64,000 nt of DNA, from positions 3,844,001-3,908,000 of the forward strand of contig CP076546.1 of the NCBI GenBank assembly GCA_018889975.1. The letters are read 5' to 3'. A program made the translations under genes and the position numbers. The stretch comes from Bacillus sp. NP157. GTDB lineage: Bacteria > Pseudomonadota > Gammaproteobacteria > Xanthomonadales > Rhodanobacteraceae. Each line of letters starts with the position of its first letter. The first letter of the stretch is position 1. The notes under the pieces are model-generated. The model was not told the origin of the DNA. It did no database searches and saw nothing but the letters and a program-made list of their open reading frames with translations. Below, piece by piece: positions 42,262 through 51,379 of the stretch.

Positions 42262-45200
42262 TTAGAACTTGAAGCCGGCGGTGAAGCGCGCTTCGCGGGG
42301 AACGCCCGTGATGTTGCCCTTCTTGTTGTACGCGACTTCGGTACCGGTACCGTTCGGGGTGTAGTCCGCGTAGTTCTTCCAGTTGAACACGTTGAGCACG
42401 TCGAAGCGGATGTAGAACTTGGTCTGGTCGTTCTCGCTGAGCAGGAAGTCCTTGGTCGCCTGGATGTCGATCTGGCGATAACCCCAGATCTTGCCGCCCA
42501 GCAGGAACTTCGAGCCGCCCGGCACGCCCGAGGTCGGGAACGAACCTTCGCCGTGTTCGAACGTGCAACCCGTGCCGCAGGTGAGGAAGCCGTTCCACGG
42601 CAGCGGGGTGGCGAGGATCAGCTTGCTCGAGAAGGTGAAGCCCCACGGACCGTCCAGCGAGCCAGTGGCGACGAAGCGATGCTTCGCGGCCGCGTTCGAG
42701 GTCACGAACGGATAGTCGAAGATCGTGGCTTCGTCGAACGAGTAATGCTCGTTGATGTCACGGTTCTGGCGCGAGTGGGTGTAGGTGTAGGCGAAGTTCG
42801 CGCTCCAGCCCGACTCATGCGTGTACGGCTTGTCAGCCGACAGCAGGACCTGGGTGGTGGCGGTGCGGATGCCGTTGTTGCCGACGATCATCGAACCGAA
42901 GCCCGGGATGCCGTTGTTCCACGGCTGCGAGCCTGCCTGGAAGAAGTCGCCGTTCGGGTAGCGGTTGCCGAGGGTGAAGGCGAAGCCGTCGTACGACAGC
43001 ACGCGGGTCACCGTGGCGTCCGTGTTCCAGTCGCCGACCTTGTTCGACATGCCGATGCTGAACTGGTCCGAATACGGAGCCTTCAGGTTGTTGTTGAGCA
43101 TGTCAACTTCCTGGCCCAGGTTCGTGCCGTTGACCAGGCCCTGGAGCACCGGGAGACCGTTGAGGAACGACGGATCCCACGCGAAGCAGCTGTTTGCGCC
43201 CACGGTGCAGGGGTGGCTGGCCGTGTTGATGTTGATCGTCTGGTACGGCAGCGCGGACTTGGTCTGCTCGAGCTGCAGGTAGTCGTACAGGTTACGGTCG
43301 TAGGAACGGCCGGCACCCGCATGGATCACGTGCGCTTCGTCGGCGAACAGGTCATACGACGCACCGAGGCGCGGGGCCCACTGGTTCTGCGCATGGCGGT
43401 TGCTGCCGTTGCTGATGTAGTCCTGGTAGTTGATGCCACCCTTCGCCAGCGTCTGCGCGTAGGTCTGGCCCGGGAACAGGCCCTGGGCGTTCGGGTCAAG
43501 CGAGTTGAACGCGTTGACCACGTTCTCCGGGGTCACCCAACCGAGGTACGACGGGGTCTTTTCCTTGTCCCAGCGCACGCCGATGTTCAGGGTCAGGTGG
43601 TCGTTGACCGACCAGTCGTCCTGCAGGTATGCGCCGTACTGCTTGTCCTTCGTCTCGGACACCGCGTTCAGGCCCGGCACCGGGTTGGAGAACTGCACCT
43701 TGTACGGGATAGCTTCGACGCCATTGGTATCGACGTTGTAGGTGTACTGCGGGTTGACCGACTGTGCGTCCTGCGCGTGCAGGGTCACTTCCTTCACCTT
43801 GAAGCCGGTCTTGATGACGTGGTCGCCCATCCATTCAAGATCGTTGAAGGTGAAGTCGTCCTGCAGCGACGGTCCTTCCTGGCCCTTGATCTGGGTAGCC
43901 AGCGGCGACGCGGCGCCGATGCCGATGAAGGTGGCGTCGTTCGACGGGTGCCAGCTGTAGTTGTAGCCGTTGCCGTAGTTGAGCGGGAGCGGATCGTTCG
44001 AGGAGTTCTCGTACGTCGCCTTCAGCTCGTTGAAGTACCAGTCACCACTGTGCTGCCAGCGGAACGCGCCACGGGTGTCGTGGTTCGCGGTGAGGATGGA
44101 CTGCGACAGCGACTGGCCCGGGCCGATATTGTCGGACTGGGTTTCGCGGCGGACCTGGGTGCTGATCTCGATACGATCGCGGTCGCTGAATTCCCAGTCG
44201 ATCTTGCCGAAGTACAGCTTCTCGTCGAACGGCAGCGAGGCCGGGCCGAACGCGCTCTGCACGTTGGCCGGCAGCGCGCTGACGGCGGCATCGGGTACGC
44301 CACCACCCGGGCTGACCGTGATCGGCGTATCGAACTTCTTCTGCTCGAAGGTCACGAAGAAGTGCATCTGGTCCTTGATGATCGGACCACCGAGGGCGAA
44401 GCCGTATTCCTTCTCGAACGAACGGGCCTTGTCGCCGTCCTCTTCGGCCGGGGTGCGGCTGCGGTACTTGTCCGAGGTGTAGGTATCGAACACTTCACCG
44501 TGGAACTCGTTCGTGCCCGACTTGGTCTCGGCGGTGATCGCCGCCGAGGATACCTGGTCGTACTCGGCCTTGTAGTTCGTGGTGATGACCTTGTACTCGC
44601 CGATGGCGAGCTGCGGGAACGGGTTGCCCTGGCTGTTGACCTGGCCCGACACGCCGCCTGCCTTCACGTAGCTCTTCTGGCCCACGCCGTCGATGAAGAC
44701 GTTGACCGAGCTGTCGTTCTGCGCACCACCGCGCAGCGAGGTGTGGCCCTGCGCGTCCACGCTGAACACCATGCCCGGCACGGTATCGGCGAATTCGAGG
44801 AAGTTGCGCGACACCTGCGGGATGGTCTGGATCTGGCGCAGCGAAATCGTCTTCGAGACTTCCGGCGTCTTCACTTCGGTCAGCGTCGATGCGTTGACCG
44901 TCACGCCTTCCATCGAGGTGGCGTTGGCTGCAGTGGCAGCGGCCGGCGACGACGCGGCGAGGTTGAGCGAGGCGGTGGACGCCACGGTCAGCGTCACGTT
45001 CTGCTGCGTGCCCGGGCCGGCATCGACCTGGTAGGTCGCCGGCGGCAGGCCGTTGATGATGTAGTTACCGTCGGAGCCCGCGGTGGCCTTGCGGGTGAGG
45101 CCGGTCTGCGGGTTGAACGCAGTGACCTGCGCGCCCGGCGTGGCCTTGCCCTTCAGGGTGGCGGTGACGGTCTGGGCCATCGTGGCGGTCGGCGCAACGA

Positions 45201-45267
45201 CCGCGGCGATGCTGGCGGCGATGACGCCGCACAGCAGTTTCTTCTTCATCTGCATCGGAGCTTTCAT
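42262..45267 (-). CDS. TonB-dependent receptor, Oar-like with N-terminal carboxypeptidase-regulatory domain
   Basis: 1001 residues from MKAPMQMKKKLLCGV, which has a purine-rich ribosome binding site. Signal peptide to about residue 32, a CarboxypepD_reg domain (TATLKGKATPGAQVTAFNPQTG...GSDGNYIINGLPPATYQVD), a plug (VSRNFLEFADTVPGMVF...LRGGAQNDSSVNVFIDGVGQ) and a beta-barrel ending in aromatic F-K-F. Outer-membrane uptake of large ligands; by context the glucan or its oligosaccharides. Upstream open frame beyond this ATG has no signal logic. Confidence 0.93.
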   Translation of the reverse strand: MKAPMQMKKKLLCGVIAASIAAVVAPTATMAQTVTATLKGKATPGAQVTAFNPQTGLTRKATAGSDGNYIINGLPPATYQVDAGPGTQQNVTLTVASTASLNLAASSPAAATAANATSMEGVTVNASTLTEVKTPEVSKTISLRQIQTIPQVSRNFLEFADTVPGMVFSVDAQGHTSLRGGAQNDSSVNVFIDGVGQKSYVKAGGVSGQVNSQGNPFPQLAIGEYKVITTNYKAEYDQVSSAAITAETKSGTNEFHGEVFDTYTSDKYRSRTPAEEDGDKARSFEKEYGFALGGPIIKDQMHFFVTFEQKKFDTPITVSPGGGVPDAAVSALPANVQSAFGPASLPFDEKLYFGKIDWEFSDRDRIEISTQVRRETQSDNIGPGQSLSQSILTANHDTRGAFRWQHSGDWYFNELKATYENSSNDPLPLNYGNGYNYSWHPSNDATFIGIGAASPLATQIKGQEGPSLQDDFTFNDLEWMGDHVIKTGFKVKEVTLHAQDAQSVNPQYTYNVDTNGVEAIPYKVQFSNPVPGLNAVSETKDKQYGAYLQDDWSVNDHLTLNIGVRWDKEKTPSYLGWVTPENVVNAFNSLDPNAQGLFPGQTYAQTLAKGGINYQDYISNGSNRHAQNQWAPRLGASYDLFADEAHVIHAGAGRSYDRNLYDYLQLEQTKSALPYQTININTASHPCTVGANSCFAWDPSFLNGLPVLQGLVNGTNLGQEVDMLNNNLKAPYSDQFSIGMSNKVGDWNTDATVTRVLSYDGFAFTLGNRYPNGDFFQAGSQPWNNGIPGFGSMIVGNNGIRTATTQVLLSADKPYTHESGWSANFAYTYTHSRQNRDINEHYSFDEATIFDYPFVTSNAAAKHRFVATGSLDGPWGFTFSSKLILATPLPWNGFLTCGTGCTFEHGEGSFPTSGVPGGSKFLLGGKIWGYRQIDIQATKDFLLSENDQTKFYIRFDVLNVFNWKNYADYTPNGTGTEVAYNKKGNITGVPREARFTAGFKF

Positions 45268-45445
45268 GGTACCCCTCTCTCCCAATCTTCTTCTGTGTGT
45301 ATGACCCGGTCCGGCTGGGCGTGGGCACGGCGGGCAGCCTTGCGGCTGCGTCGCGGTGGTCATCGCCACCTCTTTGAAAGGCGATCTGTCCCCGTACCCC
45401 CGCCCGTTCCGCATCGCGGACCGAATGGTTTTCGCTATCCATCAA

Positions 45446-45506
45446 TGACGCCGTCCTGGGTTACTGCCACGGCCCGGCAAGCCGCGTACTGCCAACGACG
45501 GCGTCA
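45446..45506. terminator. Perfect 10-bp inverted repeat at the lacI end
   Basis: TGACGCCGTC (45446-45455) and GACGGCGTCA (45497-45506) enclose 41 bp and overlap the lacI stop. Either the lacI terminator or part of the receptor leader; no T-run. Confidence 0.45.
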
Positions 45507-46526
45507 GCCGTGTCGTCGCGCCTTGTCGTTGGCGCCACACGAGGCGCGTACGACGAGTTCGGTGCCGACGACGACGCGCGGTTCGGGCGCGGCGTCCTCG
45601 GGTGCTTCGATCATGCGGGCCAGGCGATCCAGCGCGGCCTCGCCCAGTTCGGCGATACGCACGCGCACCGTGGTGAGCGGCGGCGAGACGTAACGCGACA
45701 TCGGGATATCGTCAAAGCCGGTCACGGCGATGTCGTCGGGCGCCGGTACGCCCGCTTCGGCCAGCGCGGAAAGCGCGCCAATGGCCATCATGTCGTTGGC
45801 GGCGAAGATCGCATCCGGGCGCGGCGACATCGCCAGCACCTGCTTGGCCATGCGATAGCCGGACTCTTCGGTGAAGTCGCCCTGCAGGACCACGGCGGTG
45901 TCGCCCAGGCCAGCGGCCTCGAGGCCTTCGCGGTAACCGCGGCAGCGCTCCTGCACGTCGTGGTTCACTTCCGGGCCGGCGATGAACACGATGCGCTTGC
46001 GGCCGCTGCCGATCAGGTGATCGACCATCGCCTTCGCGCCGCCGAAATCGTCGACGTCGAGCGCGGCATGGCGTTCGCTGCGTACGTGGCTGTTGATCAG
46101 CACGGTCGGCAGGACGATCGGCAGGTTCTCGTCGAGGAAGGCAGCATCGGCGTGCGGCGACATCACCAGCAGGCCGTCCACGCGGCCCTGCATCGCACGC
46201 AGGGCGATCGCGGCTTCGGTGGCGTCGCCGTGCGAACTGGACACCAGCAGGTAGAGCCCACGTGCCCGGGCGGCCAGGTCGATGCCGCGGATCAGTTCGG
46301 AGAAGAACGCGCCATGCAGGTCGGGTAGCAGGGCGCCGATGGTCTGGGTGCGACGGGTGATCAGGCTACGCGCCGCGCTATGCGGCACGTAGCGCAGGCG
46401 GGTGGCGACCTCGCGAATGCGCTTCTGCGTTTCGGCCGTCACGCCACCGTGCCCATTCAGGGCACGCGATACGGAGGCCACCGACACGTTGGCCATCCTC
46501 GCGACGTCTTTGATCGTCACACTCAC
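45504..46526 (-). CDS. LacI-family transcriptional regulator
   Basis: 340 residues, GTG start. N-terminal helix-turn-helix VTIKDVARMANVSVASVSRALNG with the hinge helix VPHSAARSLITRRT, then a periplasmic-binding-protein-like sensor domain. Probably represses the receptor/halogenase and GH144 operons until a glucan-derived sugar binds. Its own promoter region contains the same operator type as the GH144 operon, implying autoregulation. Confidence 0.94.
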   Translation of the reverse strand: MSVTIKDVARMANVSVASVSRALNGHGGVTAETQKRIREVATRLRYVPHSAARSLITRRTQTIGALLPDLHGAFFSELIRGIDLAARARGLYLLVSSSHGDATEAAIALRAMQGRVDGLLVMSPHADAAFLDENLPIVLPTVLINSHVRSERHAALDVDDFGGAKAMVDHLIGSGRKRIVFIAGPEVNHDVQERCRGYREGLEAAGLGDTAVVLQGDFTEESGYRMAKQVLAMSPRPDAIFAANDMMAIGALSALAEAGVPAPDDIAVTGFDDIPMSRYVSPPLTTVRVRIAELGEAALDRLARMIEAPEDAAPEPRVVVGTELVVRASCGANDKARRHG

Positions 46527-46571
46527 GTATGCCTGCCCCTACCCCTAGCCCATCCGGGCTTGATGGCGCGG

Positions 46572-46600
46572 AACGTAAACGTTTTCAGACAACGTGTAAA
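46572..46600 (-). promoter_or_regulatory. lacI promoter with overlapping LacI operator
   Basis: On the minus strand TTTACA (46595-46600) and TACGTT (46572-46577) are spaced by 17 bp. The operator-like GTAAACGTTTTC (46575-46586, two changes from the perfect GTAAACGTTTAC) overlaps the -10 and spacer, the position expected for autorepression. The -10 is weak. Confidence 0.55.
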
Positions 46601-46634
46601 GCTTGTTAAATCAACGGCTTGTTGCACTGCACGA

Positions 46635-46646
46635 GTAAACGTTATT
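46635..46646. promoter_or_regulatory. Second, weaker LacI-type site
   Basis: GTAAACGTTATT keeps the left half and centre of the operator. About 60 bp upstream of the first site; could support DNA looping. Confidence 0.35.
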
Positions 46647-46780
46647 TCGGGCAATACCACTCGGGTGTCGCGTATAAAAATGCGATATGTGGCAGGCGTT
46701 TATGTGGTCTGCACCGGGTTATTGCGCTGCATCACGAGTCGTGACGTAACCTTCACGTTTTTGAATGGCTGTCGCGGCTA

Positions 46781-47527
46781 TCAAACGGGCGTTTCGCCGT
46801 GCAGGTAAACGTCGTTTTCATGCGTGGCGGCGTCGGCGACACGCGCCTGGTAGAGCATCGAAACCTCCGCGAGGCGGAAGCCGAGGCGTTCGTACAGGCC
46901 GATGGCCGAACGGTTCTCGCCGAAGACATGCAGGAAGGCGGTGTCGCCGCGTCCTTCGATCCCGAGGCGGACGATATCCATGAGCCGACCGGCCAGGCCC
47001 TTGCCCCGGAAGGCGTCGTCGACACACACGGCGCTGACCTCGGTGTGGCCGTCGAAGCGCATGCGCTCGCCGGCCATGGCGATGAGCCGGCCATGGTCGC
47101 GCAGGCCGATGTAACGCCCCATGGCGATGGTCCGTCGCAGGAACGGGCCCGGCTTCGTCCGCTGGGTCAGCTCGATCATCTCGTCGACATCGGCCTCGCC
47201 CAGCTCGATCACTCCCCCGTCGTCAGGCACCGCGTCGACCCGACGGGTGGCAACCATCCGGTGCACGGCGCCGACGGGCGTGATGCGCAGGCCGTCGACA
47301 TCCGTCGGCGCCTCGGGTGCCAGCAACGCGGCGACGTCACCGGGCCGCAGCAACGCGCGCAGCGCCGCGAACGCCTCCGGCGTCATCCCGGCAAGCGCGG
47401 CGAACGGCGCGACATCGCTTTGGTAGCGGTGCGCGAGTGCGTTGCCTTCACCGAGGCCGGCCTGGTGGCCGGTGAGTGCTTTCCAGATCGGCGACGCCGT
47501 GGCGTCGGAATACGTGTCCTGGTTCAT
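46781..47527 (-). CDS. GNAT acetyltransferase with FR47-like domain
   Basis: 248 residues. N-terminal half is a degenerate acyltransferase-like domain; the C-terminal half has VSAVCVDDAFRGKGLAGRLMDIV (acetyl-CoA loop) and HVFGENRSAIGLYERLGFR. Substrate unknown. The start codon and lacI lie on the same strand with lacI downstream, but a 254-bp gap with its own promoter separates them. Confidence 0.88.
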   Translation of the reverse strand: MNQDTYSDATASPIWKALTGHQAGLGEGNALAHRYQSDVAPFAALAGMTPEAFAALRALLRPGDVAALLAPEAPTDVDGLRITPVGAVHRMVATRRVDAVPDDGGVIELGEADVDEMIELTQRTKPGPFLRRTIAMGRYIGLRDHGRLIAMAGERMRFDGHTEVSAVCVDDAFRGKGLAGRLMDIVRLGIEGRGDTAFLHVFGENRSAIGLYERLGFRLAEVSMLYQARVADAATHENDVYLHGETPV

Positions 47528-47658
47528 GGCGTGCCGTGGTTCCCCGCCGATGGCGGGACGTACGACAGATCATGATGGTCGCCGCCGTCGATTCAAGGGT
47601 CCGCAGCTCTTCGTCGCGGTAGACTGGCGTCCGCGATACGTGCAGGGAATGATTGCCC

Positions 47659-47910
47659 ATGCGAAAAATGAAGGTCATCGAGCGGATGTGGCTCCGCCTC
47701 GTTTTTATTTTTTTCCCCGTGCTAGCGATCCTGTTCGGTATATCATGGTGGCTGTCAACGTGGTTCGTCAGTCACGACTTCGGCAGGTGGCGCTTCCTCG
47801 CCGGATTGCCTCTCCTCTACGGAGGTTATTTTCTGGCGTTCAGGCTTTTTGCCGATGATCTCGAAACGTTGAAGCAAGAGCGTCTGCGCAAACGCGCAAG
47901 GACTGATTAG
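47659..47910 (+). CDS. Small two-helix membrane protein
   Basis: 83 residues with hydrophobic segments at about 10-30 and 43-60, and a strongly charged C-terminal helix (DDLETLKQERLRKRART). Composition is more A+T rich than surrounding genes. Ten bases before the next gene, so likely co-transcribed. Not recognised. Confidence 0.65.
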   Translation: MRKMKVIERMWLRLVFIFFPVLAILFGISWWLSTWFVSHDFGRWRFLAGLPLLYGGYFLAFRLFADDLETLKQERLRKRARTD

Positions 47911-47920
47911 GACTGCGCGA

Positions 47921-48349
47921 ATGAAAATGCCCCCGCTAGTCCTGCCCTTTTTACTGCTGTCGATGACCAGCGTCACTTTCGCAGCAGACGCCCCATTGGA
48001 CATACAGGCGCTAAACGCCAACCGCGCAACCTATGACGGTAAGCAAGTCACCCTGCACGGCTTCCTGGTTATCGGGCCGGAGTCGATGTACCTGGTGAAA
48101 CGTCCAGGTTACGACAAGGACTATTGGGCGAACGATTCCGGCTGCCTGAGCCTGCTGGATACCGGCGACCTTGGCAGTAAAGAAGAGTTATATAACGGCA
48201 AATATGTCGAGATCACGGGCGTGTTTCGTGCGAATAATCATTCGTATGGCATCAGCCTGGCCGAGTGCGGCTTGACCGGGCTGGACATCAACGGCGAGCC
48301 CGATAAGCACATCGTGATCGAGCATCGCCATCATGGTGAGCAGCATTAG
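47921..48349 (+). CDS. Secreted OB-fold-like protein
   Basis: 142 residues. Signal peptide MKMPPLVLPFLLLSMTSVTFA, then a short beta-rich domain: YDGKQVTLHGFLVIGPESMYL and YNGKYVEITGVFRANNHSYG read like the strands of an OB-fold. Two cysteines (SGCLSL and AECGLT) could form a disulfide. Lower G+C than neighbours. Function unknown; a similar fold is common in periplasmic nucleic-acid- or sugar-binding proteins. Confidence 0.7.
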   Translation: MKMPPLVLPFLLLSMTSVTFAADAPLDIQALNANRATYDGKQVTLHGFLVIGPESMYLVKRPGYDKDYWANDSGCLSLLDTGDLGSKEELYNGKYVEITGVFRANNHSYGISLAECGLTGLDINGEPDKHIVIEHRHHGEQH

Positions 48350-48377
48350 CCGGCCGGGCCATTGCCCGTCATCCGCC

Positions 48378-49121
48378 TTACTGCGCAGGCGGCACCGTCT
48401 TAGGATCCTGGAAGGCCACCGGGATGTTCACGGCGGTGCCTTTCGCGGCGCCCGGCCGGAACGTCCACTGCTTCACCGCGGCGATGGCGGCGGCGTCGAG
48501 GTTCGCATCGCCGCTGCTCGTCTCGACGGTGGCGCTGGAGACGATGCCGCGGCTATCCATCGTGGTGTGCACGATCGTCTTGCCTGCGGGACGGCTGCCA
48601 TCGGCCAGGCTCGGATACACCGGCGGCGGCGAATAGGTCGGGCCGTGGATGCGCCGGCGATCCTGCATCGCCATGCCGCTCTCATCGGCGGGCAGGAAGG
48701 GGTCGGAGATCTTGCCGGACGGCACCTCGACCAGCCATGCCGCGAAGAAGCGGCCGATGCTCGCCGGCGGCGCCGGCATCGGATGGCGGGCCACGGCGGC
48801 GCCGACGCATTGGGTGAACGGCGTGTCCGGCACGATGTTCGCGTCGCGCAGGCCACCGTCCGCACGAACCTGCGCGCTGACGACCAGGGCCTGGGTGTTC
48901 GCCGCCGAGTACACCTTGCTGCATTGCTCGACCACGGCCTGCATGCCGGAGTCGAGTTCGTCCTGCATCAGGGCAAGGTATGCGGGGGCCTGGGGATGTG
49001 AGCGCAGGGCCGCAGCCTGGGCCATGATGTCTTCCTGGCTGGCCTGCGCGGCGTTGGCGCCGTACGACAGCAGCGTGCCGAGCGCGAATGCGCCATAGCG
49101 AACCTTTCCTGCGATACCCAT
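48378..49121 (-). CDS. TonB C-terminal-domain protein with signal peptide
   Basis: 247 residues. A Sec signal (ALGTLLSYGANAAQA) is followed by a helical domain and then by the TonB C-terminal fold: PPPVYPSLADGSRPAGKTIVHTT, DSRGIVSSATVETSSGDANLDAAAIAAVKQWTFRP. It lacks the proline-rich spacer and uncleaved N-terminal anchor of true TonB, so it is probably a periplasmic protein that does not couple to ExbBD in the usual way. Confidence 0.78.
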   Translation of the reverse strand: MGIAGKVRYGAFALGTLLSYGANAAQASQEDIMAQAAALRSHPQAPAYLALMQDELDSGMQAVVEQCSKVYSAANTQALVVSAQVRADGGLRDANIVPDTPFTQCVGAAVARHPMPAPPASIGRFFAAWLVEVPSGKISDPFLPADESGMAMQDRRRIHGPTYSPPPVYPSLADGSRPAGKTIVHTTMDSRGIVSSATVETSSGDANLDAAAIAAVKQWTFRPGAAKGTAVNIPVAFQDPKTVPPAQ

Positions 49122-49223
49122 GCCCTGCTACCCCCACCGTCGACGACTGATCGAGGCGACTCTAGCAGGGCCCTTGCGTGGCGGACAGGCGAGCGCCAGA
49201 AGCACCTCGCGCCGTTCGCGCGA

Positions 49224-50819
49224 TCACGCCGATGCGGTGGCCTGCGAGGCCGGCCGATGCGACCGGCCATACCACACGCTGCACGGGTCGCCGTCGATCG
49301 CGCGCTTGCGCGTGGCCACGCCGAGCCACGCGAAGCCCGCGCCCATCGCCATCGCGACGAGGTCGACGCCGAGCACGTCGTAACGGCCTTCGGCCAGCGT
49401 GCGGGCGAGGCGGTCGCCATGTAGCGCGATGTCGAGCACGCCCACCGCGACGGATGCCACGGCGGTGACGAACAACAGGTCCACCGCGGCGCGTGCGGGT
49501 CGGCGCCAGAACGTCCACGCGATGGCGGCGAAGAAGGTGACGAAGCACACCGGCTGCACCACATGCGTGGGCGCGAGGCCGACATACGGGGCGAGGTGGT
49601 TGGCGATGAACATCACCGAGATGGCGAAGCAGCTGCCGAGGCACACACCCACCGTCGCCGTCGCCATCGCGCGTACCTTCAGGGGCTGCTCGGCGGCGCG
49701 ACGCTTGCGCCGCGATTCGATGTAAAGCAGGTTGCCCGAATAGAACAGGAAGGCACCGGCGAGGCCGAGCAGGAAATACAGCCAGCGTAGCGACAGGCTG
49801 CCGAAGGTGCCGAAATGCAGGCCGAAGATCGCCGAGTACGTGGCATGGTTCGCGTCGCGCACGCCGGTCAGCTGCATGTTCAGCACCCGCCCGGTGGTGG
49901 CATCGAGCGCGACCATGCCGTACTCACCCAGCGTCTTCGTCGACGTGCCACGCACTTCCGCCGCCGCGCCGGGCTGGCCGTAATGCACGTAGCGCATGTA
50001 GTCCGGCTCGAAGCTCGCCGCACCGGCGGCAAGCGCCGCCTGGCGTGCACGCGCACCCAGCTCCACCGGCGACAGCATCGTGGCCACGCCCGGGGTCGCC
50101 TTCGTTTCGGGCAACGCGCTGGTCATGCGGTCGAAGGCACCCATCAGCTTCCCGTCGAACGACAGCGTGTTGAAGGCGAACAGCGTGACCATGGTCAGGC
50201 AGAGCAACGCGCCGGTGACGGCGAAGATGATGTGGAAGGGCAGGCTGAGGATGCCGATGACGTTGTGCGCGTCCTGCCACAGGCGCTTGAGGTTGTGCCC
50301 CGGGCGCAACGCGAACATCTCGCGGGCGAGGTTCGGCAGGTGGATCAGCACGCCGGTCAGCAGGGCCAGGCCGTAGATGATGCTGACGATGCCCATCAGG
50401 TAGATGCCGATCTCGGGGATGCCGAGGTCGTAGTGCAGTTCGTAGACGAAGTCCGCGAGGCCGTGTTCGTGGTCTTCGGCGTCATGCGCGGCCGGGTCGT
50501 CCAGCGACTGGCTCAACCAGGTGCCGTCGGCTTCCATCCAGTACGCCGCCACTTCATGCGAGCGATGGCCCGCGGCGTAGGTGACGCCCACCGATTCCTT
50601 CGCCGCGGGATGCTTTGCCACGATGTCGGCGAGCATCGGCCCGGTGCGCTCCATCAGGCGGGCGTCGGCCAGCTCCGCCTTCGGCAGCGCCCAGGTGTCG
50701 ATCGGGTCGTGGAACATGGTGATCGCGCCGGCATAGAACGCGATGAACAGCGCGAAGCCCGCGAGCAGTCCGGTCCAGGTGTGCACGGTGGTGAAGGTGC
50801 GGATGGTGGAGGACTTCAT
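49224..50819 (-). CDS. PepSY-associated transmembrane protein
   Basis: 531 residues with about eight hydrophobic helices. The first helix region TVHTWTGLLAGFALFIAFYAGAITMF, the H-x-x-x-G-I-x-S-L-P-F-H-x-x-F-A-V-T-G segment and LHFGTFGSLSLRWLYFLLGL with conserved His are typical of PepSY_TM proteins, some of which reduce ferric siderophores. Last gene of an apparent Fur-controlled operon. Confidence 0.9.
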   Translation of the reverse strand: MKSSTIRTFTTVHTWTGLLAGFALFIAFYAGAITMFHDPIDTWALPKAELADARLMERTGPMLADIVAKHPAAKESVGVTYAAGHRSHEVAAYWMEADGTWLSQSLDDPAAHDAEDHEHGLADFVYELHYDLGIPEIGIYLMGIVSIIYGLALLTGVLIHLPNLAREMFALRPGHNLKRLWQDAHNVIGILSLPFHIIFAVTGALLCLTMVTLFAFNTLSFDGKLMGAFDRMTSALPETKATPGVATMLSPVELGARARQAALAAGAASFEPDYMRYVHYGQPGAAAEVRGTSTKTLGEYGMVALDATTGRVLNMQLTGVRDANHATYSAIFGLHFGTFGSLSLRWLYFLLGLAGAFLFYSGNLLYIESRRKRRAAEQPLKVRAMATATVGVCLGSCFAISVMFIANHLAPYVGLAPTHVVQPVCFVTFFAAIAWTFWRRPARAAVDLLFVTAVASVAVGVLDIALHGDRLARTLAEGRYDVLGVDLVAMAMGAGFAWLGVATRKRAIDGDPCSVWYGRSHRPASQATASA

Positions 50820-50822
50820 CGC

Positions 50823-51086
50823 TCAAAGGCCGGGCAGGGTGTGTCGGGCAAGGAACAGCGCGGCGAACGCGCCCACGTTGGCCACGGCAAGCCACGCCCA
50901 GGCACGGGCGCCGCTGCGATACATGAAGGTGGCGGCCATCACCACGACCCAGATCGGGAAGAAGGCCACCAGCCAGGGGATGACCACCGCCTCGCCGCCG
51001 CCCGGCCACAGGTAGATCGCCAGGCTGACGATGGCCATGGACAGCGGGCAACCCAGCAGGATGCCGGCGAACGTCCTGGCGAGCAT
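50823..51086 (-). CDS. DUF3649-like small membrane protein
   Basis: 87 residues, three hydrophobic helices (RTFAGILLGCPLSMAIVSLAIYLWP, WLVAFFPIWVVVMAATFMY, WLAVANVGAFAALFLA). Resembles the small membrane proteins that accompany PepSY_TM genes in iron-uptake operons. Overlaps the preceding gene by one base (TGATG) and is three bases before the next. Confidence 0.75.
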   Translation of the reverse strand: MLARTFAGILLGCPLSMAIVSLAIYLWPGGGEAVVIPWLVAFFPIWVVVMAATFMYRSGARAWAWLAVANVGAFAALFLARHTLPGL

Positions 51087-51355
51087 CAGCGGGCCTTCCG
51101 TTCGGCCGCCGGCTTGAACAGCCAGGCCACGTAGGGGAAGACCACGGCGCCGAACATCACCGCCGTCAGCGTTGAGAAAATTCCGGGAAGGGTCGTCTCA
51201 CCGACCATCCAGCAGGCCAGCGCCAGCACCGTCAGGATCCCCGCCACGAGCTTGCCGCCACGGCCCAGGGGCCGCGCCAGCGCTCGCTGGTTGCGGGAAG
51301 AAAGGTAGGCGAGCGCCATGGCGGCGAACGCCAGCAGGCAGCCAAGGACGTTCAT
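51086..51355 (-). CDS. DUF3325-like small membrane protein
   Basis: 89 residues from ATG 51355, three hydrophobic helices: LLAFAAMALAYLSSRNQRAL, LVAGILTVLALACWMVG and LTAVMFGAVVFPYVAWLF. Pattern and position fit DUF3325. First gene after the Fur box. An in-frame GTG two codons upstream is possible. Confidence 0.75.
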   Translation of the reverse strand: MNVLGCLLAFAAMALAYLSSRNQRALARPLGRGGKLVAGILTVLALACWMVGETTLPGIFSTLTAVMFGAVVFPYVAWLFKPAAERKAR

Positions 51356-51379
51356 GGGCACGACCGGCGAAGAAGTTAT

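Noticed and set aside
42220-45693. 1157-codon open frame on the plus strand
   Set aside because: Antisense to the TonB-dependent receptor; its Val/Arg-rich sequence has no recognisable domain.
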